Of a stretch of DNA of 64,000 nt, positions 47,295-57,525 are shown one piece after another. Source of the DNA: Stenocarpella maydis (taxonomy: Eukaryota > Ascomycota > Sordariomycetes > Diaporthales > Diaporthaceae); assembly GCA_002270565.1 (NCBI GenBank), contig NQMI01000024.1, forward strand, positions 248,001 to 312,000, in the 5' to 3' direction. The notes beneath the pieces were generated by a model. The model was not told the DNA's origin. It saw nothing but the letters and a program-made list of their open reading frames with translations, and searched no databases. Made by a program: the position numbers and the translations under genes. Positions within the stretch are counted from its first letter, which is position 1; every line of letters starts with the position of its first letter.

Positions 47295-48611
47295 ATGGCG
47301 CCCCAGCCAGGGACTGAGGAGTTATCAGCGACTCCATTGCAACTTGAAGGGCAGTCCCCTCCCCTGGCAGTGTTAACGAACACCGACAAGTCTGGTGAAA
47401 TCGTCATTACTACGTTATTGTGTCTTGTTTTCAGTCTGTTTTCAATGGCCATCAGGGTATTTGTCAAGAAATCCTTCCGCCGCACTGAATTGGGCTGGGA
47501 CGACTTCGCGTCTACCGCGGCAATGGTTAGTTTGATATTGTCCTTACTTTCCGGCATCAATATCGCGAACTGACCGAACCTGAGAGTGAAGATAGTCTTC
47601 ATAATACAGTCCTCATTTGTGTTTGTCCAGGTGCGAGATGGGTTCGGGGAGACAATTGAAAATCTATCCGCAGCAGATGTGGTCATGTGGCAGCAAGTAA
47701 GTATGGTACTCTCTGGGAGTCCTTGGTTACATCGAATATGAATCAGAGAAGTAAAGAAGTACTGAACGTATCATCGCAGACTGCTTTCGCATGCGACATT
47801 CTATATGTTTTTGTCTTGTGGTTAACCAAGTGTTCTGTGGCATTTCTTTTCACCCGCCTCACCCCTCCAAGGGCTTACTTCAAGCATGTCACTCCATCTT
47901 ATGTTGTGATGGGCGGTTCAACTGTCTTTATGATCATTTCGGAATTTCTCATAGCGATACGGTGTGACGAAACCCAACCATGGAAAGTCGTCGGGGTGCA
48001 ATGCAACGACCTGGTAAGTTGGCATACCTCCTCTTTATTGATTTTGGGACACACACCAATCTGGATTTAGGTCACCCGGTGGCGAGTAATATTGGCCTTT
48101 GACGTGATTACGGAACTCTATTGTTCAGCATTTCTTTGTACATGCTTTATGGTATTACGATGAAGATGACGAGGAGACTGATCGTGCTGTCCGCATTCGC
48201 ACTCCGCTTACCGTCAGTCAGCCACTATTCAACAATTAGCGTTTGCTTGCTGAACAGGTCTATAGGATTATAATACCAGCTATTCTACGCTTTAAGTGGC
48301 TTGAATTCCAGCATAATAGCCTGGACCCGTTTTTGGACGGTGTATTGGCCTCGGTTTTCACACAGATACAGCTTTCGTTCGCTATCTTTGCGACTACCTC
48401 GCCGGTCCTGAGAACTTTTATGAAAGCATGGGACACGCAATACGGTGGACCGAACCACATTCGTACTCGCGTTTCTGATGGTGCGGGCCGATTGGGTAGA
48501 TTGAAAATGCAGTCCATTTTTCTGAGCTCTCCAGTGAGCTCTACCTGCCGGACAGACTGGGGATCTGTGAGCATGTGGGCTGTTCCGCAGACAAGATGGG
48601 ACAACATTTGA
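47295..48611 (+). pseudogene. PTH11/SAT4-type rhodopsin-fold membrane protein with 1-nt frameshift
   Basis: Exons 47295-47525, 47592-47696, 47780-48013, 48071-48212 and 48266-48611. Fungal rhodopsin-fold markers: RTELGWDDFASTAAM, VRDGFGETIENLS, ACDILYVFVLWLTKCSVAFLF and PAILRFKWLEF, then a TQIQLSFAIFATTSPVLRTFM helix. In exon 4 the expected DVITELLLFSISLY is broken: after GAA (48113-48115) one base is missing, giving a stop soon after. Restoring it also makes the exon end in the phase the next exon needs, which supports a true 1-nt deletion or a base error. No CFEM domain is seen. The likely role is surface sensing, inferred from PTH11 of rice-blast fungus; the ligand is unknown. Confidence 0.68.
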
Positions 48612-49284
48612 GTACAGAGTCCGAGTGACCGCTTCTGTAAGGAAGAGTACTAGTAAGAGTCACGACAGTGGGAAAAGAAGCATCTCCAAAAACATACCAT
48701 GGGCAGTCGACCACCTGCACAGCCCTCGCTGAGGCCACCAGCGCAGGAAAGTCTGTACAGCTTCGAACGTAACAATACCAGACGAATTGAATATAACGGG
48801 CAATCCAGACTCCAATAGAAGGAACGCTTAACCTTCCTGAAGGCATCTATTTTTCTTGATGAGAACTTGTCCGAGGTCTGTGTAACTACCATGCACTTCC
48901 TATGTGTGGTGCCCAGATGGAATGAGGAGAGCGATCGTTTTCAACATGGATACTTCTGCGCAGAAAGTTATATCTATTAGTACTTAGCTGGTTTTATTTT
49001 TCATCGGATGGTCATGACCCCCCAACCTTTTTTTGTTAGAAAAAAAAGAAAAAGAAAAAGAGCTGTGGTGGTCCCTTCATACAATCGTAAACTTAGTAAC
49101 CAGATTGTTGTGGAAATCGAGAAATGTGGGTCGCAAACGCAGGCGCAGCCATATGATTGGACAGCAAAAGTATTACACATGCAGTCGCTTGATTCAATGT
49201 TCGATGTTCCTACAACCTCCAACCGCGATGTTAGACGTCCCTCAGGCCAGCCTTCCATGGTAACTGCAATATGTCACCGACGCC
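48612..49284. other. Intergenic, 0.7 kb, upstream of the nuclease-ATPase fusion
   Basis: AT-rich with A runs at 49041-49061. It should hold the promoter of the gene at 49285. No gene is supported. Confidence 0.6.
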
Positions 49285-52200
49285 ATGCGCTCAGCCAAGG
49301 TCAAATGGCTGCTCCTGGCTGACATCCATTTCAAGCACCAGGACCTCAGCCGCATTACCCAGACGGCAGCGTGGGTCAGGTTGGTGGCTGAGCGACACCA
49401 GGTGCACCGCGTCATCGTCTGTGGCGACCTCCTAACGTGCCGTTCAAGCCAACCCACACATGTGCTCTCAGCCTGTTACCGCTTCCTCGGCTCGCTCGTG
49501 CACGATGCACAAGTGCCAAACGTCCACATCTTGCTAGGTAACCATGACCTAGCCTACCGTCGCGACTACAGCACCACCGCCCTCGATGCCCTGCACTTAG
49601 CCGCCCCGGCTGTGCAGCTGCACAGGGACGTAGGCTCTTACACCTGGGACGGCCGCCGCGTGCTGATGCTGCCTTTTCGCGAGGACCAGTCCGAGCTCAC
49701 AGGCGCCGTGGCAGCACTCGAGCGAGAGCACGCTTCCGAGACGGTCGCCTTCGCACACCTGGCCATTCACAGGGCTATCACGCAGCAACACGTTGTCCAC
49801 CCAAACTCTTCCGCTACTAGTCGTAGGACTGGATCTGTTGCATACCATGGGCTCATCAGTCCGGGCTGCTTTTCAAGCCTGGCCAGGACATTCACGGGGC
49901 ACTTCCACTGTCACCAGACCATCTTGCAGCAGCCCCCGGCACTGAGTACCCCTTCGGGATTCCCTGAGGAATCAGACACGTCCAGCCTGCGTGGAAGCGT
50001 GACGTATGTGGGGTCGCCACTGCAGTTGACGTGGGCGGACCTATGGGACGAGCAGCGCGGCGTGATCCTCCTGGATCCTGAGACGCTCGACCATGAGCTC
50101 ATAGTGAATCCGCACGCCGTGGGCTATGTCACCGCAAATGTGGAGGAGGTTCTGAGCGACGCTGCCGATCCAGCAGTGTTGCATGACAGACATGTTATGC
50201 TGCTGGGAGACCTTACACCGTTCAAGTACGCTACTGCAAGGGACAAGCTTGTGTCCCTCGGGGCTCGCAGCACAAGGAACTGGAGTCCCATGGCACCTAC
50301 CTTTCACGCCACGGTCGTGTCGCGAGGATTGGGAGCCTCGACGCCCGCTAGTGACTCTCTGGTACAAGATGTTAACATCAAGCCGGATAACGAGCCGTGC
50401 GAGGTCGGGATTGGCGGATCAAATACCCCGCCAAGTGTGACTGATCTGGCGTTGCCTGATTTCCCGCCCCGGCCTGTCCAGGTCGATATTCGAGAGCAGG
50501 CGGCAAGATACGTCGAGGCCATGGACATGGACACGCCACTCGAGAAGTCCCGAGAGCTATTAATCCAGGTGGGCCAAAAACTACTGGAAGCTACAGCGAG
50601 CGAAGAGAAGCAAGCCCCCGGAGAGGGTCAACCGGAGATTCTCGACTACAAATGCATCATATCACCACACGCGAATGCAATTACCGGGATAGGGCTGGCT
50701 GCTCCTCAAGTCGTGGCTACTGAGCTTATCTCATCTACTGTGTTCAATGCCCAGCCTCGGTCGCTTACTATAACAAACTTTTTGGGCGTACAGTCGACAA
50801 TTCATCTGAACTTCGGAACGGACATCAGGCGAGGTCTTACCTTCCTTGTCGGTGAGAATGGCTCAGGAAAAAGTACCCTGGTTGAGGCTATAGTGTGGTG
50901 CCAGTATGGACGGTGCCTCCGCACCGGACTGGCCGTCAACGACGTGGTGAATGACAAAGCGAAGCGCAACTGCAGCGTGCGCTTGGAGTTCAACAACGGC
51001 TACGCTATTCAAAGATACCGCAAGCACAAGGAATACGGCAACAGAGTAATAGTAGAACGGGACGGTAAGGCCTTGCCCGAGTTTGAGAAGGCGGATATTC
51101 GGGGCACGCAAGCGGCCATCAATGAGCTGATAGGCGTGGACTATGACACTTTCGTCAGGACGATCGTGCTAAGCCGGGAGAGCACCACGAGCTTTCTGAG
51201 CTCGACGCCCTCTGAGCGCAGGTCTCTGATCCTATCAATCCTAGGCCTGGACATCTTGGACCGCTGTTCCAATATAACCCATCGTTTTTTGAGGCAGTTA
51301 GGAGATGAAATGGGTCAAATTCAGTCTAATTTGGACGGGCTGGGGCAGAGAATAGACCACTTGAAGGGGCGTATCATCGAACTCACCAGCGCGAAGAAAC
51401 AGCTAGAGAACGAGCTTGATCAAACCACCCTTCAGAGGGGGACAACCCTCGCAGACCTCGAGCCGGGAACAGACTCCGACACCGAGACTACTACCGGTCA
51501 GACTGCGCGATCTGAAGGGCAGTTTTCCGCGGCGCAGCAACGAGTAGATGCTCTGCTGCATCGCAAGATGCTCGCAAACATTCGCAAGGCTTTCGAGGAA
51601 GCCAGGTCAGTCATTCAAGACAGGCGACTCACTGTGCTCCATCGTCTTATAGGACTGGAGAACAAGCATACACAGCTGTTATCGAAGAAGCCTTTCGTAG
51701 AACGAAACACTACTTCGATGCTCGGCTGGTTCTCAGACGCCGTTGCAAAGGCGTATCACCGTCTGCACTCCATGATGGCGGGCCCCGATTTTAGTTCTCC
51801 ACATACATCGACCATTCCCATGGAAAATAAACAGGCTGTCGGACGCTCGGTGAGGGCGTTGTTGTGCCGTTTCTTGACGATCCTGGGCAAACTAACCGGT
51901 GTGGAGGCTCGGAGGGAAGCAAAGGCAAGGAGGGCACAAGAGCGGCATGCCTACCAGGTAACCCTGGAAGAACTTGAGAGAAATATTACACAGCATCGAC
52001 ACCAGCTATCCCGTTTGGAGGATCTTGGTTCCGAGACGCAAATCACTCAAAAGATTGCCGCAGAAAGAGACATGCCGGTACAAGACGTGTGTGAAAGCCT
52101 CCAGGAGATTTCCGCAGAAAACGCTGAGGCTATCCCTGCACAGCTCAGCGATGCCCTCAGGACTCTGGCCGACCTCCAGCACCACCGCGAGCTTCGTGCC

Positions 52201-53016
52201 TCCAAGCACGCAAGGCTTAGGGACCTCCAGGTTGCGACGCGGGCGAAGTCTGAAAGGATAGCGACCTACAGACAGATCATCGAGGAGGAATCAGCAGCGC
52301 AGCAGAGCCTGGAGGCAGAATGCGGCGCCCTTCGAAAGAAGCTGGACAAGCTCGCAGTAGACCGCCTCCCCTTCGATTTCTGGGCCTCGGCCTTTGCGCA
52401 GAAATCCCGGCGTGTCTCCTCTACGTCCTCGGCCACGTCGTCCTACACGTTCCGGGAGTTCGTCCTGGAGCAGTCTCTCGCGGAGCTCAACACCATCACC
52501 ACGCAGATCCTCACCATCCTCTTTGAACAAAGCCGCCACGCCACCTCCCTGACGACCGGCATGCTGCGGTCCCTCTTTGTCGGCGACGATCCGGCGGCCG
52601 GGGAGAACCACGACGCCTCGGGCGCGGCCCTTGACAGCTCCCTCTCGGTTGACTCGCGCCTGTCCTATGGCAAGCGCAGCGGCGGCGAGCGCAAGCGCAT
52701 CGACCTCGCCCTCTTCTTCGCGCTGATGTACGTCGGCCACGCCCGCTCCCCGCACCGCGCCCACTACATGCTCGTCGACGAGGTGTTTGACAGCCTCGAC
52801 GTGGCGGGCCAGGCGGCAGTCGTGAGGTGGTGCAACGCCCTGGCTGCGGGGAGGCTCAGCTACATTGTTATCACCACCCACAGCGAGGCTCTTGTGCCCC
52901 ACGCGGCTCTCGCAGGTGGAGGCGAGCAAGAGGGCGGGTTTGGCGGGGCGGTTCTTGTTGTTAGAATGGGGAAGGCTGGTGTTGAGTTGGAGATGGATGG
53001 GCTGAGTGTCGGATAG
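49285..53016 (+). CDS. Single-chain Mre11/SbcD nuclease - Rad50/SbcC ATPase fusion
   Basis: One uninterrupted frame of 1243 aa, ATG at 49285, no intron. Residues 1-350 are a calcineurin-like nuclease with every metal motif: D13-x-H15 (ADIHF), GD48, GNHD (85-88), H158 (FAHLAIH) and GHFH (205-208). Residues 350-490 are a linker and capping-type region. From 493 an SbcC/Rad50 ATPase begins: SLTITNFLGVQS, Walker A GENGSGKS (523-530), then a coiled coil (about 670-1025) broken near 805-860. The ATPase then resumes with signature SYGKRSGGERKR (1127-1138), Walker B YMLVDEVFDSLD (1161-1172) and switch His1199 (ITTHSE). No CxxC zinc hook is visible. Rad50 and Mre11 of fungi are separate, larger genes, so this is extra. 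It most resembles phage gp47-gp46 and bacterial SbcCD in size. Likely an ATP-driven DNA end or hairpin nuclease; role and site are unknown. No targeting signal is obvious. Confidence 0.9.
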   Translation: MRSAKVKWLLLADIHFKHQDLSRITQTAAWVRLVAERHQVHRVIVCGDLLTCRSSQPTHVLSACYRFLGSLVHDAQVPNVHILLGNHDLAYRRDYSTTALDALHLAAPAVQLHRDVGSYTWDGRRVLMLPFREDQSELTGAVAALEREHASETVAFAHLAIHRAITQQHVVHPNSSATSRRTGSVAYHGLISPGCFSSLARTFTGHFHCHQTILQQPPALSTPSGFPEESDTSSLRGSVTYVGSPLQLTWADLWDEQRGVILLDPETLDHELIVNPHAVGYVTANVEEVLSDAADPAVLHDRHVMLLGDLTPFKYATARDKLVSLGARSTRNWSPMAPTFHATVVSRGLGASTPASDSLVQDVNIKPDNEPCEVGIGGSNTPPSVTDLALPDFPPRPVQVDIREQAARYVEAMDMDTPLEKSRELLIQVGQKLLEATASEEKQAPGEGQPEILDYKCIISPHANAITGIGLAAPQVVATELISSTVFNAQPRSLTITNFLGVQSTIHLNFGTDIRRGLTFLVGENGSGKSTLVEAIVWCQYGRCLRTGLAVNDVVNDKAKRNCSVRLEFNNGYAIQRYRKHKEYGNRVIVERDGKALPEFEKADIRGTQAAINELIGVDYDTFVRTIVLSRESTTSFLSSTPSERRSLILSILGLDILDRCSNITHRFLRQLGDEMGQIQSNLDGLGQRIDHLKGRIIELTSAKKQLENELDQTTLQRGTTLADLEPGTDSDTETTTGQTARSEGQFSAAQQRVDALLHRKMLANIRKAFEEARSVIQDRRLTVLHRLIGLENKHTQLLSKKPFVERNTTSMLGWFSDAVAKAYHRLHSMMAGPDFSSPHTSTIPMENKQAVGRSVRALLCRFLTILGKLTGVEARREAKARRAQERHAYQVTLEELERNITQHRHQLSRLEDLGSETQITQKIAAERDMPVQDVCESLQEISAENAEAIPAQLSDALRTLADLQHHRELRASKHARLRDLQVATRAKSERIATYRQIIEEESAAQQSLEAECGALRKKLDKLAVDRLPFDFWASAFAQKSRRVSSTSSATSSYTFREFVLEQSLAELNTITTQILTILFEQSRHATSLTTGMLRSLFVGDDPAAGENHDASGAALDSSLSVDSRLSYGKRSGGERKRIDLALFFALMYVGHARSPHRAHYMLVDEVFDSLDVAGQAAVVRWCNALAAGRLSYIVITTHSEALVPHAALAGGGEQEGGFGGAVLVVRMGKAGVELEMDGLSVG

Positions 53017-53420
53017 GATCGCACCCTTGGGGCGCCTCTCATCTTGAAACAGTTGCCGCTGGCGCACCCGCGACTCGAGCCGACTGTTGTGATTCACAAT
53101 GGCTGCCCCAGGAAGGCTTCACAACTTATTTTATTCCAGTGCATCGCCCAAGCCAGCTCATATACGCTGCGGCTGAGCGCAGTGACTCACCTTTTGCACA
53201 CTTCGGCTGAGGAACCTGGTTTTCGAGCAGTCCATATCTCCAGTGGCCACATCGTGTCGATGTCACAAAGAGAGTATAGGCCGTGGCGAACATGCTTTGG
53301 TTCGGCTACACGCTCGGCAACTAGGCTCTCAATCGACTGGTAGTAGGCAAGTACTTGGCCAGAGTCAAACAGCTCAAGTAATGAGAAGATCTTTGTTCTG
53401 TATAAGAACGGGAATTGCGC
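53017..53420. other. Intergenic, 0.4 kb, converging genes
   Basis: It holds the 3' ends of the fusion gene and of the NLR gene. No gene is seen. Confidence 0.6.
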
Positions 53421-56400
53421 TCAGAACATGCTGCTCCGATGATTTCGGGCAGTCTGAGCGGTGATGAGAGGTCGACTTTTCGGATCGGTTTGAGTCTTGA
53501 GATTGTGACCAAAAGCAAGCAGGCCAGATACATGAAGATAAGCCGTTTCACGTTTGTTGTCCTGTGACCGGTGTGGGATTTGGAGAGCAAGACGAAAAGA
53601 GAAATTGGAGATACGAATCTGTCTCCAAGAGGTACAAGAATTCCTAATAAGCTGCACGCTTAATGCTTGTACTGGGTGGGCGGTCCTGAAAAGCTGGGTA
53701 GGCGGACGTTGACTGTACTGAGAAGCTTCCGGGTTAACACCGTTGAGGAGGAGGAATCTCATCATATTGGCCGCCTTGGCGGACTTGTTCCCAGCGGCCC
53801 AATGAAGTGCAGTTCTCTCAGTCTTTTGTGTTTGGCTGTTCACATCGGCACCTTTCTCGATTAAAAATGTTGCCAGGGTAATTGAGAAGCCGAAGGTCGC
53901 TACGTGTTTCAACGTTCGAGTCGCCCATCTGGGCAGGTCGTTGACGTAAGGTAGCCATCCAGAATCTCTCCATAAGTAGAGCATTGATTCTTCCCTGGAG
54001 GAATGATGCGCGTCTCTCTTCGCCCATTCAGCGCGGAGCGAGTTGCACCAAATTCTCAATCCCTCAAGCCAGCCAGTCGAGACAAATTCAGCAAGAACTT
54101 TCGGGTGGACCAACCTATCCATTCCACTGGTTTTGGCAACAAAATATCGCAAATTTTTCCTTTTGCGACCCTTGATTGACCCGTAGAAGATTGATGACCC
54201 GTAGGTGCTTGTACCATGAAAGTAGAATCCGCTCGCGTCTTCATAGCTAGGGTAACCTAGTGCATCGAGCATAGCAGGTGAAGCTTCAGATGCTGCAAGC
54301 TTCATAAGTCCAAAGACCATGCTGGAGCGCAGGGGAATTGGAAAAGCTGACATATCCTCCTCGTGTCTTCCACTCGGTCCCCTTATACCAATTTTCTGGA
54401 GAAGCGGCTCGATATCGTCGTCTTTGAGTCCCTGCGTGCCGATTCCCGTTGCTTGCGGATTACTTGGATGGCCTTCCTGGATATGTTTCTCTCGCATGTT
54501 CTCGGACAAGAATCCAATACGTCCAAACTTGCAGCCGGAAACATCGCAAAACGAAGGCTTGTCATGCGAGCGCTCATGTTTGTTTCTGTCATTGCGGAAA
54601 CGAAAACCATATCGCGAGAATTTGCACCGTGAAAACTGGCATTTGAACGGTCGTGACCCGTAGTAGTGAAGGATATAGGCGCAGTTGTCATGACATATGA
54701 CGTCGGCAGAATCGGTCCAGCCACCAGGTTCCTCGCAGAGCAAGCTGTCGAAAGCCTGACGAACACGCCAGGATATTTTTAATGTTGTGAGAGGATCTCG
54801 CTTATCCTTTTGAGGATCTAACCGCGTCTTAGCATGGTGTGGTGGATTATCCAGACATTATTTATAGCCTTTCCAATGTTGAAAGATGTAGACGTACCTC
54901 GGTGTGACTCGCCAGTGTATATAAAAGAAGAAGATCGAAAGCGCGAGACCATGAGGAGCACATGATGTAGCAGGGGCCACTTTTCTCTGATCCTATCGAG
55001 AACGGGTTCTTTCTCGCCTTCACCCTCACTTTCATCCTCGTTTGCTTCCTGGTCTTGACTTTCACACTTAACATGACCCAAAATATCAGCAGACGTTTGA
55101 GAGCTTTGAATCTTCCTACATTCCCGCAGCATGAGGGCTGAGTTTGCGAGAGGTGCTGATTGGTCCAATGCCCCGCCTGACTCGATATACTGACAGGACA
55201 ACTCGAACCACATTCGTGTTGCAAATGCGTGAAGACTGTATTGACCCGTGAGAGTTCTCTCGGAAAATTCTTCTGACGAAGAACTAGGATCATGATGTCG
55301 CTGGCACAGATACTCGATACACACCGTAGCCAGATCGAGGGTCGCGCGGTTCATATCAATGAGCAGTGCTCCGAGGTGAGGACTTGATATATACCTGGGC
55401 AGTATTTTAAATATAATCTAGATCAACGCGGTGTGAAACACTTACTCCTTCGCTGTGAAATGAACAAGCTGTATGCAACCATCCCCAATCTCCACGATTG
55501 GACCCAGAGTCTCCAAGACGTCGAGTTTCGACACAATAGAGTAAGTCTGGTCTGGAGTGCACGGCTTTACAACCAGTGCTTGCTGAGCCTCCTCTATGGT
55601 GAGGGCTATTGGACTGCATGCTATCCATCCCAGGAGTCTCATGCCCGGCTCTACGGCGCCCTGGGTCTCTTTTCTTTTCAGGCGCGAGATAATCCGGTGG
55701 TAGCTACGTTTAGTCTGTTAATTTCAGTTCATGCATTCGGTATAGGCCTAAAGCTCATACGCATCATCAAGATCCTTTGGGAGAACTTTCAGCTCGGTTT
55801 TGATTTCTGACAAGTCTCGCATGTTTTCAACCATTTGCATGATAAGCCGAGCGTAGAGGAACATGCCCTCAGCCCGGCTTGCCAGAGGAGCCAGGAGCCC
55901 ACGTATCTCGTCCTTATACTTTGGGAGAATCCTGCGATACATCAGTATTTCCTCTGTGAATCCCTTAATATAGGCCTCGATGCTCTTTTCGTTGTGCTCG
56001 TGGATTGGTATGGCGAATGTCGCATCGTCCAGGATCCGGCCGAGATCGGCTTCTGGCCGGCTGCTGAGAATGATTTTCAGGCTTTCACATGCCTGGACAA
56101 GCTTGCAAAGCTCTGTGGCTAATGTTCCACGCTCTGTCCCACTGATCTCATCCCTGCCATCAATGACGAGGCACACTGGGCCGCCATGGCGGATCAGGGA
56201 CTCCAGAAGATTTGTCACAGCACCTAGATTGTTTTTCAGGTCTTCGCCCGTAGATGCGCAGACAACATCCGCGAGCACGTCGTCTCCCTCTGCCATCTGG
56301 AAGGCCAGAGACTGTAGTATTGACAGCGCTGAAATTTTCTCGTCCTCGTATGTCAGGAATGCAAATCCCGTCACCTCTGTCTTCTCCCTTTTGAGACGGT

Positions 56401-57492
56401 CGATAAGTGCTGAGGACAGGACTATCTTGCCTATATATATATGATATACATACATTAGAGCCGGTTGACTGAGAATGAAAATATCCAGTCTCTTCTCTGT
56501 GTCTGGGCAAGCCAGGAACGAAGATACTATGAAAAGCTTATCTGCTTACCTGAGCCTGGAATACCTTTCAACCATAGTATTCGTGACTGCTCCGGGGCGC
56601 TCTCAGACCATTTGATGTAAGGTTTGTGACCTAAAAGCCAAGCTTCAGACCCGAGACAGCGCTTAGCGAGATTCCGATAGAGAGCATTATGATACTCGCG
56701 CAGATTCAGGGATGTTTTGATGCGGTCGAATTCTTAGTGATGGCTCTCTCTTTCTTGTTTCTTGAACTTTTCTAAGGCATATTTACGGAACTCGTATTCT
56801 TGTTGAATATGCTCTAGGCTTATCTCAACCCTCATCAGCCGGGTAAGACGCCGTATATGGCTTGCGACCTCCAAGATAAGAGCTAGGTGTTTCGGCCATG
56901 AGCGATCGAAGATAGGGATCCAGCCTAGAACGACTGTCAGCAACTTTGAATGAGTCTGTTATTAGTATATGGTACCGGGCAAGTGTGGTTACCCGGTTGA
57001 CTGAAAGACCTCAAGGTTTCAAGACAGAAGTTGAGAATATCCTTGAAAATCAGGACCAGAACCTCTTTACTCTCAGGATTCTGACACGGAAATGGCCCTG
57101 GGGTCTGGAAATCAGGCAGTGCCTCCCCAATTTTGGCAGCGGCGTCGATGACGGCGTTATAGGCCATGATGAGCTTACTCGACCACCGTAAAAGCAGTGC
57201 AAGTGGGCCCCATAGATAGGCGAGGACATCTTGACTTCCACCAGTGGCATCGCTAACAATGCCAGCATAGTCGCGGAGGCACTCGACATACGGTTTTATT
57301 CTCTGTAGGTCGCAGAGATCCTGGCTGGCTTGAAGCTTTTCTGTGACGTCGTACAAGTCGTCGATGGGATCTTGCCTTGAGAACCTCATCCAGAGGCACA
57401 TTGGCTGGAAGTTCATCTCCGAAAATCTTCGTGAAATTTTGGAATTCACGCAATAAGCTATCACTAGAGGCAGCGGTTGCGATGACTGGCAT
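53421..57492 (-). pseudogene. NLR (helical N-terminus - NACHT - C2H2 - ankyrin), multiply damaged
   Basis: NLRs are fungal self/non-self and stress receptors. From ATG 57492: an N-terminal helical domain (SLLREFQNFTKIFGDELP ... IKPYVECLRDYAGIV ... YLWGPLALLLRWSSKL ... SWPKHLALILEVASHIRRL) of the kind that precedes NACHT in many fungi. Then NACHT (ILWLKGIPGSGK, VCLVIDGRDEIS), a winged-helix-like part (MRLLGWIACSPIALTIEEA), an acidic stretch, two C2H2-type fingers (FKCQFSRCKF..., FCDVSGCKFGRIGF...) and at least one ankyrin repeat (GADVNSQTQKTERTALHWAA). Introns include 55760-55704, 55445-55395 and one ending at 56431. Lesions: a frame slip near 57,380-57,400; in-frame TAA at 56734-56736 where CAA fits; and Walker A Thr replaced by Ile (ATA at 56425). 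The last two are C-to-T changes. It lies in frame with the kinase upstream. Confidence 0.7.
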
Positions 57493-57525
57493 GTCGGTAT
57501 GGACTGCGCCAGGAAGGCTCAGTGG

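Noticed and set aside
52291..53097. Minus-strand open frame of 268 codons
   Set aside because: Antisense shadow of the ATPase C-terminus of the fusion gene.
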